Shown: piece by piece, positions 16,271 through 25,036 of the stretch
Numbering within the stretch: position 1 is the stretch's first letter
Layout: every line of letters begins with the position of its first letter
Assembly (NCBI RefSeq): GCF_002954665.1
Contig: NZ_MSCM01000001.1
Span: forward strand, 85,183-149,182
Source: Polaribacter glomeratus
GTDB taxonomy: Bacteria > Bacteroidota > Bacteroidia > Flavobacteriales > Flavobacteriaceae
Direction: 5' to 3'
Length of the DNA: 64,000 nucleotides
Program-made: the position numbers and the translations under genes
The notes under the pieces: model-generated
Database searches by the model: none
Told to the model about the DNA's origin: nothing
What the model saw: the letters and a program-made list of their open reading frames with translations, nothing else

Positions 16271-16543
16271 TTATCTTTTTGATATAGAGTTATTTGTTAT
16301 TGTTCTTTGTCTTGTACACTTAAACCTTCCTTTTTCAAAAACTCGCAATTTTTCGTGTTTGGTTTTTCTGCCTTGCACTCGTTCTCTCCACATTTTAAAG
16401 CTTTTCAGCTTCATTTCTTTTCTCATTAAATCGATAACCTCTTGCTCTTTTAAACCAAATTGAAACTGTATTGCCTCAAAAGTAGTTCGGTCTTCCCAAG
16501 CCATTTCTATAATTCTATCGATTGCGATACTGTCTAATTGCAT
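16271..16543 (-). CDS. DUF2805 / TIGR03643 family protein (90 aa)
   Basis: The core IDRIIEMAWEDRTTFEAI, FGLKEQEVIDLMR and SFKMWRERVQGRKTKHE is characteristic of DUF2805, which often lies beside photolyase genes in Bacteroidota and Cyanobacteria. The helices look like a helix-turn-helix followed by a basic tail ending in FKCTRQRTI. Nucleic-acid binding is plausible but unproven. It lies 9 bp after the preceding gene and 58 bp before folE. Confidence 0.88.
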   Translation of the reverse strand: MQLDSIAIDRIIEMAWEDRTTFEAIQFQFGLKEQEVIDLMRKEMKLKSFKMWRERVQGRKTKHEKLRVFEKGRFKCTRQRTITNNSISKR

Positions 16544-16552
16544 TATAAATGG

Positions 16553-16870
16553 TTATTTAATAGGTTCATAAAATGAATAATTGGCTTCGTTTTCAACCTT
16601 TAATTGTAAAATTCTGTCAAGAAATTTTTTGTTTTCTGTATAAAGCTTATTTGTTTTAAAGCGAACAAAGTTTCCTTGCGCATGTAGGCTGTAGCCATTC
16701 GTTTTGTAAATATGTAATTGATAAAAAGGAATTGCCCAACTATAATTATTCAGCCCTTTGTTAATGTGAACTAAAAGTCCTTTTTCTCTGATCTCAATAT
16801 TTCCGTAATTGATATCACTCACAGAATTGATGATTTTTTTAAAACCGATGCTAACATCGTCTATCATCAT
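16553..16870 (-). CDS. Conserved hypothetical protein, first gene of the folE operon (about 105 aa)
   Basis: The start is uncertain. The frame is open upstream to a TTG at 17044, but that codon lies inside the operator and upstream of the TATATTTG promoter box at 16991-16998, so it cannot be used. The first ATG codons downstream of the promoter are at 16870 and 16867. Conserved-looking residues upstream of these (NDLIGKRYSFIESIKLKG) hint that a rare start codon near 16925 may be used. The visible part has NYGNIEIREKGLLVHI and NNYSWAIPFYQLHIY, a small alpha/beta protein with no named domain. It is the promoter-proximal gene of the unit. Confidence 0.6.
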   Translation of the reverse strand: MMIDDVSIGFKKIINSVSDINYGNIEIREKGLLVHINKGLNNYSWAIPFYQLHIYKTNGYSLHAQGNFVRFKTNKLYTENKKFLDRILQLKVENEANYSFYEPIK

Positions 16871-16990
16871 TCTTTTAGATCCTGTCCCTTTTAATTTGAT
16901 AGATTCAATAAAAGAGTAACGCTTGCCAATTAAATCGTTAATTGTAGCTTCTGCGTCTCTGTTTTTATATGTTGTATTGTAAAACACACA

Positions 16991-17043
16991 CAAATATACA
17001 AAAAAAAAGATTATGTTTAACGTTATGCTTAATAAGTTAAACA
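16991..17043 (-). promoter_or_regulatory. Light-cluster promoter B with 30-bp operator
   Basis: A TATATTTG -7 box lies at 16991-16998 on the minus strand. The operator at 17014-17043 reads TGTTTAACTTAT, nine bases, CGTTAAACA; its ends form the inverted repeat TGTTTAAC/GTTAAACA. The same operator occurs at promoter A (23596-23638). The gap from box to operator is 15 bases here and 5 there, a difference of about one helical turn. A third half-site, AGTTTAACA, lies directly beyond at 17045-17053. It should drive the unit that runs leftwards through folE to the class I photolyase. Confidence 0.75.
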
Positions 17044-17082
17044 AAGTTTAACAAAATATTATAAGTTATGATAGCGAAGTGA

Positions 17083-18573
17083 TTAGCTGTTTTTTAGCAT
17101 TCTATTTCTTTCTGTAATAGTATGTTTTTTTAAAATGCGTTTATTTTCTATTACAACTTCCTTATCTTTTTTTAACTCCCAGAGAATGTCACTTGCTCTT
17201 TTTCTTGCAGATTTTATATCTACAATTGGGCTCGGGTACTTTTCGCCCAATTTAAAATTGTTAAACAACTCATCTAACGGAGTCATGATATAAGGTTCGT
17301 GTATAAACGGAACGGGTAATCCGGCCAACTCTGGACACCATTTTTTTATAAAAACAGCGTCTGCATCGTGTTCTAAACTATTTTTTATAGGATTGTAGAT
17401 ACGCAGTGTATTTATACCTGTTTCGCCAGAACCCATTTGCAATTGCGGAAAATGAATACCAGGTTCAAAATCTAAAAATAATTTTGATAAATGTTGCGAG
17501 GCTGCTTGCCAAGGCTGCCATAAAATATGGGTAAAAAAAGAAATTAACATTGCGCGCATTCTAAAATTTAAATAACCAGTTTCAGTTAAACAACGCATAC
17601 TTGCATCAATTAAAGGGAAACCTGTAGTTCCTTCTTGCCAAGCTTTTTGATATTCATCAGAGATGCTTTTTTTTAATTTCTGATATCCTTTGTTCAGACT
17701 TACGTTTTCCATGGTGTGTTCCATTTCAAACTTTTGAATAAAATGTGCTTGCCAACGCAATCTAGAAACAAATGCACCTAAAGGTTTCGAGTTTTCTGCG
17801 TCTTTTACTTCGCATGCTTTTTGATAAATTTGACGAATAGATACATTTCCCCAAGCAATATAAGGCGATAATCTGCTGCAACTTTCTCTTGCTAATGCTG
17901 GCTTAGAGATGTTAAACATATATTTTTCGTGACGTTTGTCAAAAAAACTATTGGCATATCTCCATCCCATTTTTGAGCCGCCTTTTTGAAAAACAGCTTC
18001 TTTTGGTGTTTCTAAATCTACAATCTGAAAGTATTTTTCTAGCGCAGTAATTTCATCAAAAGAAATAAATTTTTCTGATTTCAGTTCATTTTTAATCAGA
18101 TTTTGGGTCATATAGTCTTCCCATTTATCAAACCAATCTTCTCTATTTAACAATCCTCTTAAAACAGCATTGTTTTTATTTTCAACCCAATTTATGGAGT
18201 TATTCCTGCAATATCTTGTAAAATCTTTGTCTCTATTATAGGTAATTAATAAACCCGTTTCTTGGTGTGAAAAAACACCATTTATTTTATAAGTGCCTAA
18301 CAATTGGTTAAATGCATTTACAACTTCTGTTTGAACACAAAGAATTTTAGTATTGTAATTCTTTAATTCTTCGTTAAGATCTCTTATAGATTCTTTTATA
18401 AAGTTCCAATGGCGTACATTATAGTGTTGGTCTTCTAATAAAGAATTTTCGAAAACATATAAGAAAAGCGTGCGTTCGTTAGATTGTAAAGCGTTGTAAA
18501 TTGCCTCGTTATCTTGTAAACGTAAATCACGTTTTAACCAAACTACATGTATTTCTTCTCTGTTAATATTCAT
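17083..18573 (-). CDS. Cryptochrome/photolyase family protein of an atypical subfamily (496 aa)
   Basis: It has the photolyase N-terminal domain (VVWLKRDLRLQDNEAI) and FAD domain (SRLSPYIAWGN, FPLIDASMRCL, LNFRMRAM, RIYNPIKNS). The flavin-site segment at 368-380 reads DFEPGIHFPQLQM. Aligned with the class I protein of this cluster, the Asn near flavin N5 becomes His374 and the two Trp of the WQW motif become Leu378 and Met380. Photoreduction through the standard Trp chain is therefore doubtful. Related FPQLQM sequences form a poorly characterised photolyase-like group. The gene overlaps the end of the upstream FeS-photolyase gene by 11 bp. Confidence 0.88.
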   Translation of the reverse strand: MNINREEIHVVWLKRDLRLQDNEAIYNALQSNERTLFLYVFENSLLEDQHYNVRHWNFIKESIRDLNEELKNYNTKILCVQTEVVNAFNQLLGTYKINGVFSHQETGLLITYNRDKDFTRYCRNNSINWVENKNNAVLRGLLNREDWFDKWEDYMTQNLIKNELKSEKFISFDEITALEKYFQIVDLETPKEAVFQKGGSKMGWRYANSFFDKRHEKYMFNISKPALARESCSRLSPYIAWGNVSIRQIYQKACEVKDAENSKPLGAFVSRLRWQAHFIQKFEMEHTMENVSLNKGYQKLKKSISDEYQKAWQEGTTGFPLIDASMRCLTETGYLNFRMRAMLISFFTHILWQPWQAASQHLSKLFLDFEPGIHFPQLQMGSGETGINTLRIYNPIKNSLEHDADAVFIKKWCPELAGLPVPFIHEPYIMTPLDELFNNFKLGEKYPSPIVDIKSARKRASDILWELKKDKEVVIENKRILKKHTITERNRMLKNS

Positions 18574-20095
18574 TTATATTTTCTATTATATGATTTGCTT
18601 TCTCTTTAATTTTTGATCTATCTTCGGATGACATTTTGTTTAAAACACTGTACATCATTTTCATTCTAAAGTTAGAGGCTAATTGTGCTTGTTTTTCGTC
18701 TAAAAAATTCCAGTATAACGTATTAAACGGACAGGCATCATCTTCAAATTTCTTGGCTTTTTTATACACACATGTGTCACAATAATTACTCATTTTACTA
18801 ATGTAACTTCCGCTAGAAACATATGGTTTTGTTGCTATTTTTCCGCCATCTGCAAACTGACTCATTCCGCGCGTATTTGGCAACTGAACCCATTCAATAG
18901 CATCTACATAAATACCCAAATACCAAGCATCAATTTCATCTGGATGCACTTGTGCCAAAAGCGCAAAATTACCGGTAATCATTAATCGTTGAATGTGGTG
19001 TGCGTAGCCATTGTTTAAGGAATTATGAACCGCATTTTTTACACAATTCATTTTGGTGTTCCCTGTCCAAAAGAAGTCTGGTAATTTGTTCGTATTGCCA
19101 AGAAAGTTTTCCTTTTTGTAAGCTGGCATTAGCATCCAATACATACCTCTCATGTATTCTCGCCAACCTAAAATTTGTCTTATAAAACCTTCAACTTGCG
19201 ATATGTCGATTTCATCTTCTTGCTTTCTATAGGTTTCTAAAACCGTATCAACAACTTCTTTTGGCGAAATCATTTTTGTGTTCATCGCAAAGGAAATTCG
19301 GCTATGAAATAGATATATTTTATCTGTATGCATCGCATCTTGGTAATCGCCAAAATGAACTAATAAATGCTCGCAGAAATAGGCCAATTGAACCAAAGAT
19401 TGTTTTCTAGAAATAGGATATTCAAAATAAGCAGCATTAATCTTTCCAATCGTTTTTACTCCAGCTTTTTCTAGATCAGAAATAATAGCAGAAACGTTGT
19501 TGTCAAAACTAATTTCTTGCGGAATTAAAGCATCTCCTTTCCATTTTTTTCGATTGCTTGCGTCAAAATTCCATTTACCACCTTCTGGCTGTTGATCAAC
19601 CATTAATATTTGATGTTTTTTACGCATTTGGCGATAAAAATTCTCCATCAAAAATTGCTTTTTTCCTTTAAAAAAAGTTTTTAAATCGCCTCTTTCTGTA
19701 TAAAAATGTTCTGTTGAAAAAACTTCGGATTCAATTTTTAAACTGTTAGAAAAATCCTTTATCTGCGTGTCTAAGCGATATTCATCAGGCGCTAAATATT
19801 CAAATTTTTCGATGTTATTTTCCTTAATTAAAAGTGCTATATTTTCTACTAAACTTTGGGTATTTTTTACGTCATTAATATCAAAATAAATAACGCTATG
19901 ATTTGCTTTTTTTAATTCTTCGGCAAGGTTTCTCATCGCAGCAAAAAAACCAACCACTTTTTGAATGTGATGTGTTACATAATCTGTTTCTTGGCGCATT
20001 TCAAACAAACAATAAATCACATTTTCATCGGTTTTTGAAAACCAAGAATGTTCGCTGTTAAGTTGATCTCCTAAAAGTAAGCGTAATTTTTTCAT
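18563..20095 (-). CDS. FeS-containing (6-4)-type bacterial photolyase / photolyase-related protein (510 aa)
   Basis: It belongs to the deoxyribodipyrimidine photolyase-related group (FeS-BCP, as in Agrobacterium PhrB). LRLLLGDQLN opens the antenna domain. The FAD domain has ILGWREYMRG and HHIQRLMITGNFALL. Four Cys at 351, 439, 442 and 455 have the spacing of the PhrB 4Fe-4S ligands (CxxC then x12 Cys). PhrB-type enzymes repair (6-4) lesions and bind a ribityllumazine antenna. The ATG at 20095 lies one base after the DASH stop codon, and the product then starts at the family's usual first strand, so longer starts are rejected. Confidence 0.92.
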   Translation of the reverse strand: MKKLRLLLGDQLNSEHSWFSKTDENVIYCLFEMRQETDYVTHHIQKVVGFFAAMRNLAEELKKANHSVIYFDINDVKNTQSLVENIALLIKENNIEKFEYLAPDEYRLDTQIKDFSNSLKIESEVFSTEHFYTERGDLKTFFKGKKQFLMENFYRQMRKKHQILMVDQQPEGGKWNFDASNRKKWKGDALIPQEISFDNNVSAIISDLEKAGVKTIGKINAAYFEYPISRKQSLVQLAYFCEHLLVHFGDYQDAMHTDKIYLFHSRISFAMNTKMISPKEVVDTVLETYRKQEDEIDISQVEGFIRQILGWREYMRGMYWMLMPAYKKENFLGNTNKLPDFFWTGNTKMNCVKNAVHNSLNNGYAHHIQRLMITGNFALLAQVHPDEIDAWYLGIYVDAIEWVQLPNTRGMSQFADGGKIATKPYVSSGSYISKMSNYCDTCVYKKAKKFEDDACPFNTLYWNFLDEKQAQLASNFRMKMMYSVLNKMSSEDRSKIKEKANHIIENINEY

Positions 20096-20096
20096 C

Positions 20097-21407
20097 TTAA
20101 AACAATGTTTTTGATAACCACAATTTTCTAAAGGTATAAGCTGCATCATAGCGCTCTGCTTGCAATTGTGTATTAAATTTTCGGTCTCTTGGGTCATTGC
20201 CAACTCCGGCAACATACATCCAATTTCCATAATTGCTATGCACATCATAATCTAGTAACATAGACTCAAAATAAGCGGCACCAATGCGCCAATCTAATAA
20301 TAATTCTTTGGCAAAATAAGAGGCTACATTTTGTCTTCCTCTATTGCTCATCCAACCAGTTTCTTTAAATTCGATCATATTTGCATTTACAAAATCGTCT
20401 TTGGTTTCGCCGTTAATCCATTGCTGAATAATTTTTTTATCGGTATTCCAATGATACTTTTTATCTAAAATTCCCCCAATTTTAAAGATTTTAGCATCAT
20501 ATTTTAAAGAAATATATTTAAAATAATCTCTCCAAATCAACTCAAAAATCACCCAATAAGTAGAGTCATTTGCACCAAATTCTTTTTCGTAGGCTTTAAT
20601 TTTCCAGTAAATAGTTTTTGCGGATAAACTGCCGTTTGCCAACCAAGGAGAAAATTTTGTGGAGTAATCTACACCCACCAAACCATTTCTCGTTTGTTTA
20701 TAAAACCCCACTTTTTTACTTTCAAAAAGATAATAATTTACTCTTTTTAAAGCTTCGGATTCTCCTCCTAAAAACGGAAACGCAGTTTTTGGATGCATTT
20801 CAAAATCGTCAAAACCTAAAGTTGAAAGCGAAGGAATTGTTGTTTTATTTTCAATGTTATTAGTGGATGCTAATTTAGAGATGAAAACTTCCTCTGGAAT
20901 CTCAACATACTTTTCTAACTTCTTTCTAAATTGTGTAAACACATCCGGAATGTTGCTAAAATTCTTAGAAACGGTTTCTGGATGGTATAAAAACTGATCG
21001 TATTCTTCAATAAATTTCACATCGGCAGACAATGTTTTTTTTATCAACTCGTTGGTGTCAAGTTCTTCTCGTGTCCATTCTTTTTGCGTGTAAATTGCAT
21101 TTACTGAAAATTCATCACACAAAACAGCAATTTTATTTTCTGGCGCATCAAAATAGGTGAGGAGCGTAATATTTAAAGCTGCTAAATTCTTTTTTAAATC
21201 GGTGATGGTTTCAATAAGAAATTTTGCTCTAAACTTTGCTGTTTTTTGAAACCCGAAGGCATCCTCTTTAAAGAATTTAGGATCAAAAAAATATACCGCA
21301 ATTACTTTTTCATGCTTTTCAACGGCGTTTTTGAGTGCTATATTATCGAGCGTTCGTAGATTATTACGAAACCATATTAAACCTGTGTTGTTTTGTTTCT
21401 CCTGCAT
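20097..21407 (-). CDS. DASH-family cryptochrome (436 aa)
   Basis: The N-terminal [18 protein letters not shown] and the C-terminal [19 protein letters not shown] are classic for Cry-DASH, which repairs CPDs in single-stranded or looped DNA and binds FAD and often methenyltetrahydrofolate. [17 protein letters not shown] and [11 protein letters not shown] fit the FAD domain. Its ATG lies inside the end of the DUF2256 gene (31-bp overlap in another frame), and its stop codon is one base before the next ATG. Confidence 0.94.
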   Translation of the reverse strand: MQEKQNNTGLIWFRNNLRTLDNIALKNAVEKHEKVIAVYFFDPKFFKEDAFGFQKTAKFRAKFLIETITDLKKNLAALNITLLTYFDAPENKIAVLCDEFSVNAIYTQKEWTREELDTNELIKKTLSADVKFIEEYDQFLYHPETVSKNFSNIPDVFTQFRKKLEKYVEIPEEVFISKLASTNNIENKTTIPSLSTLGFDDFEMHPKTAFPFLGGESEALKRVNYYLFESKKVGFYKQTRNGLVGVDYSTKFSPWLANGSLSAKTIYWKIKAYEKEFGANDSTYWVIFELIWRDYFKYISLKYDAKIFKIGGILDKKYHWNTDKKIIQQWINGETKDDFVNANMIEFKETGWMSNRGRQNVASYFAKELLLDWRIGAAYFESMLLDYDVHSNYGNWMYVAGVGNDPRDRKFNTQLQAERYDAAYTFRKLWLSKTLF

Positions 21408-21517
21408 TTTTCGCTACAATATTTTACGTTTTCCCAATTTTTTTCCCATTTTTTGCGCCATGTATAAGGTCGTTCACATACAAGGCAAATTTTAGTTGGA
21501 AGGTTTTCTTTTTTCAA
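21377..21517 (-). CDS. DUF2256 zinc-finger-like small protein (46 aa)
   Basis: This small frame encodes [20 protein letters not shown] and [15 protein letters not shown], which is the DUF2256 pattern with two Cys pairs (CxxC and CxxxC) that probably bind zinc. The start is a TTG at 21517 just after the DUF2867 stop codon; no ATG is in frame. Its 3' end overlaps the DASH cryptochrome start by 31 bp. DUF2256 commonly accompanies photolyase genes; its function is unknown. Confidence 0.88.
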   Translation of the reverse strand: MKKENLPTKICLVCERPYTWRKKWEKNWENVKYCSEKCRRNKTTQV

Positions 21518-21519
21518 AA

Positions 21520-22941
21520 TTACTTATTGATGTTGTTAATCATTCCGTTAAAAACAAACCAATGAAAAGGCATTACAGAATACCAATACAACCTGCCTGC
21601 CAAACCGTGAGGTCTAAAAGTGGCTGTTTGATATAAAATGCCGTCTTCAATTCTAAACTCTAACCAAGCTTCGCCTGGTAAAATCATTTCTGCATAGAGT
21701 AGTAGTTTGCCCTTTTCTTTATCGGCATAAATTACGCGCCAAAAATCTAATGCATCACCAGAATTTAATTCAGACGGATGCCTTCTGCCTCTTCGCAAAC
21801 CTGCACCGCCGTAAAATTGATCTACAATTCCACGAATTTTCCATAGAAATGTGCCGTAATACCATCCGGTTTCACCGCCAATTGACCAAATTCTATTTAA
21901 GGCAACTTCTTTATTTTTAACTTTTCTTTTTTTGAAATCTCTAAAACAACCATATTCTGGAACATTTATAAATTCGTGAACATAATTTTTTAATTTCCCA
22001 CTGCTTACATAAGAATCTTTCCAACTAGAAATAATACTATTTTGTTCAATTTTTTTAAAAGCTAGTTCTACAGCTTCTTTATAAGTCATTGGGTTTACAT
22101 CTAATATTTGATTGATGTCGCTTTTGATACCAATAACTTCTACACCCATAGAATTTACTAAAGTTCGTGCTAATTTGTAAGACGTTGAGGTTACAAAATA
22201 AAGCCAATATGAAGACAAACCTGGCGTCATTACAGGTATTGTAACAATCCATCTTTTTAGTTTTCGTACTTCTGCAAATTGCAATAACATATTTTTATAG
22301 GTCATTATTTCGGGACCAAAAATATCATACGAAGTATTAAATAATTCTTTTTTATCTAAAGCATTGTGTAAAAACGACAATACATCTCTAATTGATAGCG
22401 GTTGTGTTTTTGTATTTAACCATTTAGGAGTAATCATAAATGGTAATTTTTCTACAATATCTCTAATAATTTCGAAGGATGAACTTCCAGAACCTACAAT
22501 GATACCGGCTTTAAAAGTGGTTAGAGCATATTTGTCTGATGCCAGAGTTTTCTCTACATTTTTTCTTGAAAGTAAATGTTTAGAAAGTTTGGTGTCATTT
22601 GTAATTCCGCTTAAATAAATAACCTGTTTTATAGCAGTTTGTTCTGCAAAACGTTTAAAATTAAACGCACACTTTTCTTCTAAAATATGAAATTCTTTTG
22701 CCGAGTTAGACATGGAGTGTATTAGATAATACGCAACATCAATATCTTTAGGAATTGATTTTAACGATGGGCCGTTTAAAAAATCGGCTTCAACAAGTTC
22801 TACATTTTTTTGATCTTTGAAATAATTTTGAGCCCTTTTTTTATCTCTAACAGGACACACGATGGTATGGCCGTCATGTAATAATAACGGAATTAAACGT
22901 TTGCCAATATAGCCGGTTGCACCTGTAACGAGAATTTTCAT
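21520..22941 (-). CDS. NAD(P)-binding SDR-like protein with DUF2867 domain (473 aa)
   Basis: An extended-SDR Rossmann domain opens [20 protein letters not shown] and continues [12 protein letters not shown] and VIYLSGIT, covering residues about 1-290. The C-terminal DUF2867 domain has [36 protein letters not shown] and [11 protein letters not shown]. This two-domain type is common beside photolyase and flavin reductase genes. The reaction is unknown. It lies 6 bp after the flavin reductase gene. Confidence 0.9.
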   Translation of the reverse strand: MKILVTGATGYIGKRLIPLLLHDGHTIVCPVRDKKRAQNYFKDQKNVELVEADFLNGPSLKSIPKDIDVAYYLIHSMSNSAKEFHILEEKCAFNFKRFAEQTAIKQVIYLSGITNDTKLSKHLLSRKNVEKTLASDKYALTTFKAGIIVGSGSSSFEIIRDIVEKLPFMITPKWLNTKTQPLSIRDVLSFLHNALDKKELFNTSYDIFGPEIMTYKNMLLQFAEVRKLKRWIVTIPVMTPGLSSYWLYFVTSTSYKLARTLVNSMGVEVIGIKSDINQILDVNPMTYKEAVELAFKKIEQNSIISSWKDSYVSSGKLKNYVHEFINVPEYGCFRDFKKRKVKNKEVALNRIWSIGGETGWYYGTFLWKIRGIVDQFYGGAGLRRGRRHPSELNSGDALDFWRVIYADKEKGKLLLYAEMILPGEAWLEFRIEDGILYQTATFRPHGLAGRLYWYSVMPFHWFVFNGMINNINK

Positions 22942-22947
22942 AAAGTT

Positions 22948-23571
22948 TTATTTAGTTTTTTTTGGTCGTTGGTATGTAAGTTGTTTTTTGAATTGCGGAA
23001 TTGCATAGGTGTCTAAACCGTTAATAGTAGCCACTTTACCAATCGATAAATTGATTAAACCATCGTCTTGTAACAATTCGTCTTTTATATACAATTCCTC
23101 AATTTGAGCAACTACCAACATTACATCATTTGAAGGTACATAAATTTCTTCAATAAATTTCATGCTCATTTGTACGGGCGCATTTTTAACAAAAGGCGCC
23201 TTAAATTTTCCTTTAAATTCTGATTCTAAATTTGTCATATCAAATTCAGAAACATCTGTAGGATATTTTGCGGATGTGTGGTGTGCATCTTCTATGATAT
23301 CTTCCCAAATATGATTAATGGTAAAAACACCCGATTCTTTTAAGTTTTTATAGGTATCTCTAGGCACAGTTGTAGGTCTTAAAATAAAGCCCAACGTTGG
23401 CGGATTTGATCCTAGATGCGTAACAGAGCTAAAAACGGCTACGTTAGCAACGCCATCAGCAGAAATTGAACCTAATAAATTTGCAGACTTAAAGCCTGAG
23501 CAACTGTTTATTAAATTGATTTTGTATATTTTATCGAGACTTTGAATGTCTTTGTTATCAAAAAAATGCAT
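22948..23571 (-). CDS. Flavin reductase family protein (FMN-binding split barrel, 207 aa)
   Basis: ADGVANVAVFSSVTHLGSNPPTLGFILRP and DTYKNLKESGVFTINHI match the FMN-binding split-barrel flavin reductase fold. It could supply reduced flavin or handle a flavin-dependent reduction tied to the photolyases. It is the first gene behind promoter A, with an ATG at 23571 about 25 bp downstream of the -7 box. Confidence 0.88.
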   Translation of the reverse strand: MHFFDNKDIQSLDKIYKINLINSCSGFKSANLLGSISADGVANVAVFSSVTHLGSNPPTLGFILRPTTVPRDTYKNLKESGVFTINHIWEDIIEDAHHTSAKYPTDVSEFDMTNLESEFKGKFKAPFVKNAPVQMSMKFIEEIYVPSNDVMLVVAQIEELYIKDELLQDDGLINLSIGKVATINGLDTYAIPQFKKQLTYQRPKKTK

Positions 23572-23595
23572 GTATTTATTTTTAACTTATACATA

Positions 23596-23638
23596 CAAAG
23601 ATACAAATTGTTTAACGAATTACACCATAAGTTAAACA
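23596..23638 (-). promoter_or_regulatory. Light-cluster promoter A with 30-bp operator
   Basis: The -7 box TATCTTTG lies at 23596-23603 on the minus strand. The operator at 23609-23638 reads TGTTTAACTTAT, nine bases, CGTTAAACA, identical outside the nine-base centre to promoter B at 17014-17043. It should drive flavin reductase, DUF2867, DUF2256, DASH, FeS photolyase and the atypical photolyase. No gene for the cognate regulator is in the window; a MerR/CarH-type light regulator is a reasonable guess. Confidence 0.75.
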
Positions 23639-23694
23639 CAAGGTATCGTTAAAAATGAGCGTTTGAACTAAAAATAAATTTTTTAGAATTCAAA

Positions 23695-24264
23695 TTAAAA
23701 ACTGTACTGAAAGCCCAAAAGATAGTCGCCTTTGTTACTATTAAAAGTAAGTTCCATATGTTTTTGTTGGTAAGTTGTAGTGAATAACAAAGTACTACCA
23801 AGACCTATAGTTGCACCCGCTAAAACATCAAAAACATCGTGTTTTTTTGAATCGATTCTACTAGCAGCCGTAAAACCAGCAAGCAGATAAGCAGGAATAC
23901 TGTATTTAAATCCGTAGCGTCTATGAATGAAACCCGCACTATGAAAAGTTGCAGCCGTATGACCAGACGGAAATGAATTATTGTTAGTCATATCTGGTCG
24001 TTCTTTGTTGATGCTCAATTTTAATCCGTAGGTAACAGCGCAGGTAGTTAATAGTCCTTTTGTAAATTGCCATGCACCTTTTTTATCACCAATAATAAAA
24101 GTAGTTCCTAAGCTAGCTAGAGGCATTGTAAAAAGAATTAGGTCACCTGTTTTTTGAATTGTTCCTACTTTTTTTGAGGTTGTTTCTTGCGCAAAAATTG
24201 GCGAATATGTAAAAAATAAAACAATAAAATGTAGGATTAAAAATTTTATAGATTTAGGGTTCAT
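23695..24264 (-). CDS. PAP2 superfamily phosphatase, exported (189 aa)
   Basis: The acid-phosphatase signature is complete: KLSINKERPD (KxxxxxxRP), FPSGHTAATFH (PSGH) and SRIDSKKHDVFDV (SRxxxxxHxxxD). An N-terminal hydrophobic signal ending near SPIFAQ suggests export. The C-terminus ends in GFQYSF, an aromatic end as seen in outer-membrane proteins. The substrate could be a lipid phosphate or an undecaprenyl-type phosphate. Confidence 0.9.
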   Translation of the reverse strand: MNPKSIKFLILHFIVLFFTYSPIFAQETTSKKVGTIQKTGDLILFTMPLASLGTTFIIGDKKGAWQFTKGLLTTCAVTYGLKLSINKERPDMTNNNSFPSGHTAATFHSAGFIHRRYGFKYSIPAYLLAGFTAASRIDSKKHDVFDVLAGATIGLGSTLLFTTTYQQKHMELTFNSNKGDYLLGFQYSF

Positions 24265-24338
24265 TGGATACGGTAATAGTTCTTAAAAATAAGTAATAAT
24301 TTTAAAGGAATTTTAAGTTGATCATTAATTTTAAGTAT

Positions 24339-24373
24339 AATCCCAAAACACGTATTTGCATTTTGGGATTTTT
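24339..24373. terminator. Hairpin terminator between the PepSY-like and PAP2 genes
   Basis: The arms AATCCCAAAA (24339-24348) and TTTTGGGATT (24361-24370) pair perfectly around a 12-base loop, followed by T residues on the plus strand. It lies 31 bp beyond the stop codon of the PepSY-like gene. Confidence 0.65.
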
Positions 24374-24403
24374 AAAATTAAGTTTAATCAATTAAAAATC
24401 AAA

Positions 24404-24859
24404 CTAATCTTTATCTTCTTTATCATTTTTCACTTCTTGTTTAACAATTGTTCCGTTAGCATTGATAGCTACTTCCATTTCTATTTCGCCTTTTTCAATC
24501 ATAAACTCATAAAGCAATTCTTTCGGAGTTTCAGAAATTTCTGCTTCTTCAATTTCATAGCCCGGAAAAGCAGCCATTAATGCAGTTTTAATAGTTGCAG
24601 GAATGTCTTTTTTACTAATTTCATGCTCTGTTTCTTGCCAAGTACCATCTTCTAAAAAGTTAGCGGAATATTCCACTTTATTCATTTTAAATTCGGCTTC
24701 CCATTGGGTTGCAGATTCTTTATCCCATTTTACTTTTTTTACGGTAGGAAATTTTTTAGAAAAAGCCTGTGTAACTTTTAATGGCGCTTTATCACCTGAC
24801 GTAAAAGCAAATAAAGAACATGCTAATAAAGTGCTTAAAACTATTTTTATTGTTTTCAT
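24404..24859 (-). CDS. Secreted PepSY-like domain protein (151 aa)
   Basis: A signal peptide (MKTIKIVLSTLLACSLFAFTSG) precedes two PepSY-like (BLIP-fold, PF11396-type) repeats: FSKKFPTVKKVKWDKE with EYSANFLEDGTWQETE, then a second repeat with AAFPGYEIEEAEI and MEVAINANGTIVKQE. It is periplasmic or surface-exposed and very acidic at the C-terminus. ATGs at 24859 and 24874 are both possible; the nearer one gives the usual signal length. A divergent relative without signal peptide is encoded at 61303-61710. The function of the family is unknown. Confidence 0.82.
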   Translation of the reverse strand: MKTIKIVLSTLLACSLFAFTSGDKAPLKVTQAFSKKFPTVKKVKWDKESATQWEAEFKMNKVEYSANFLEDGTWQETEHEISKKDIPATIKTALMAAFPGYEIEEAEISETPKELLYEFMIEKGEIEMEVAINANGTIVKQEVKNDKEDKD

Positions 24860-24978
24860 TTTTACTGTTTTCATTTTTATTGTTTTTAAGATTAATAATA
24901 GTGTAAATCTAGGCATCAACTCTAAAGATGAGTTTAAGAGAATCTAAAGAAATTTTAAAGGAATCTAATTTAACAAAG

Positions 24979-25009
24979 AAGGCGAACCTACTTATTGATT
25001 CGCCTTTTT
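24979..25009. terminator. Hairpin terminator downstream of the outer-membrane receptor gene
   Basis: AAGGCGAA (24979-24986) pairs with TTCGCCTT (24999-25006) around a 12-base loop, followed by TTT on the plus strand. It is the first GC-containing stem after the receptor stop codon at 25037. Confidence 0.65.
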
Positions 25010-25036
25010 ATAAGAGTTAAATAGCGCACAAAATTA

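Noticed and set aside
16871..17044. A 58-codon N-terminal extension of the hypothetical gene at 16553, starting with TTG at 17044
   Set aside because: The TTG lies inside the 30-bp operator region and upstream of the promoter box at 16991-16998, so it would not be on the transcript.
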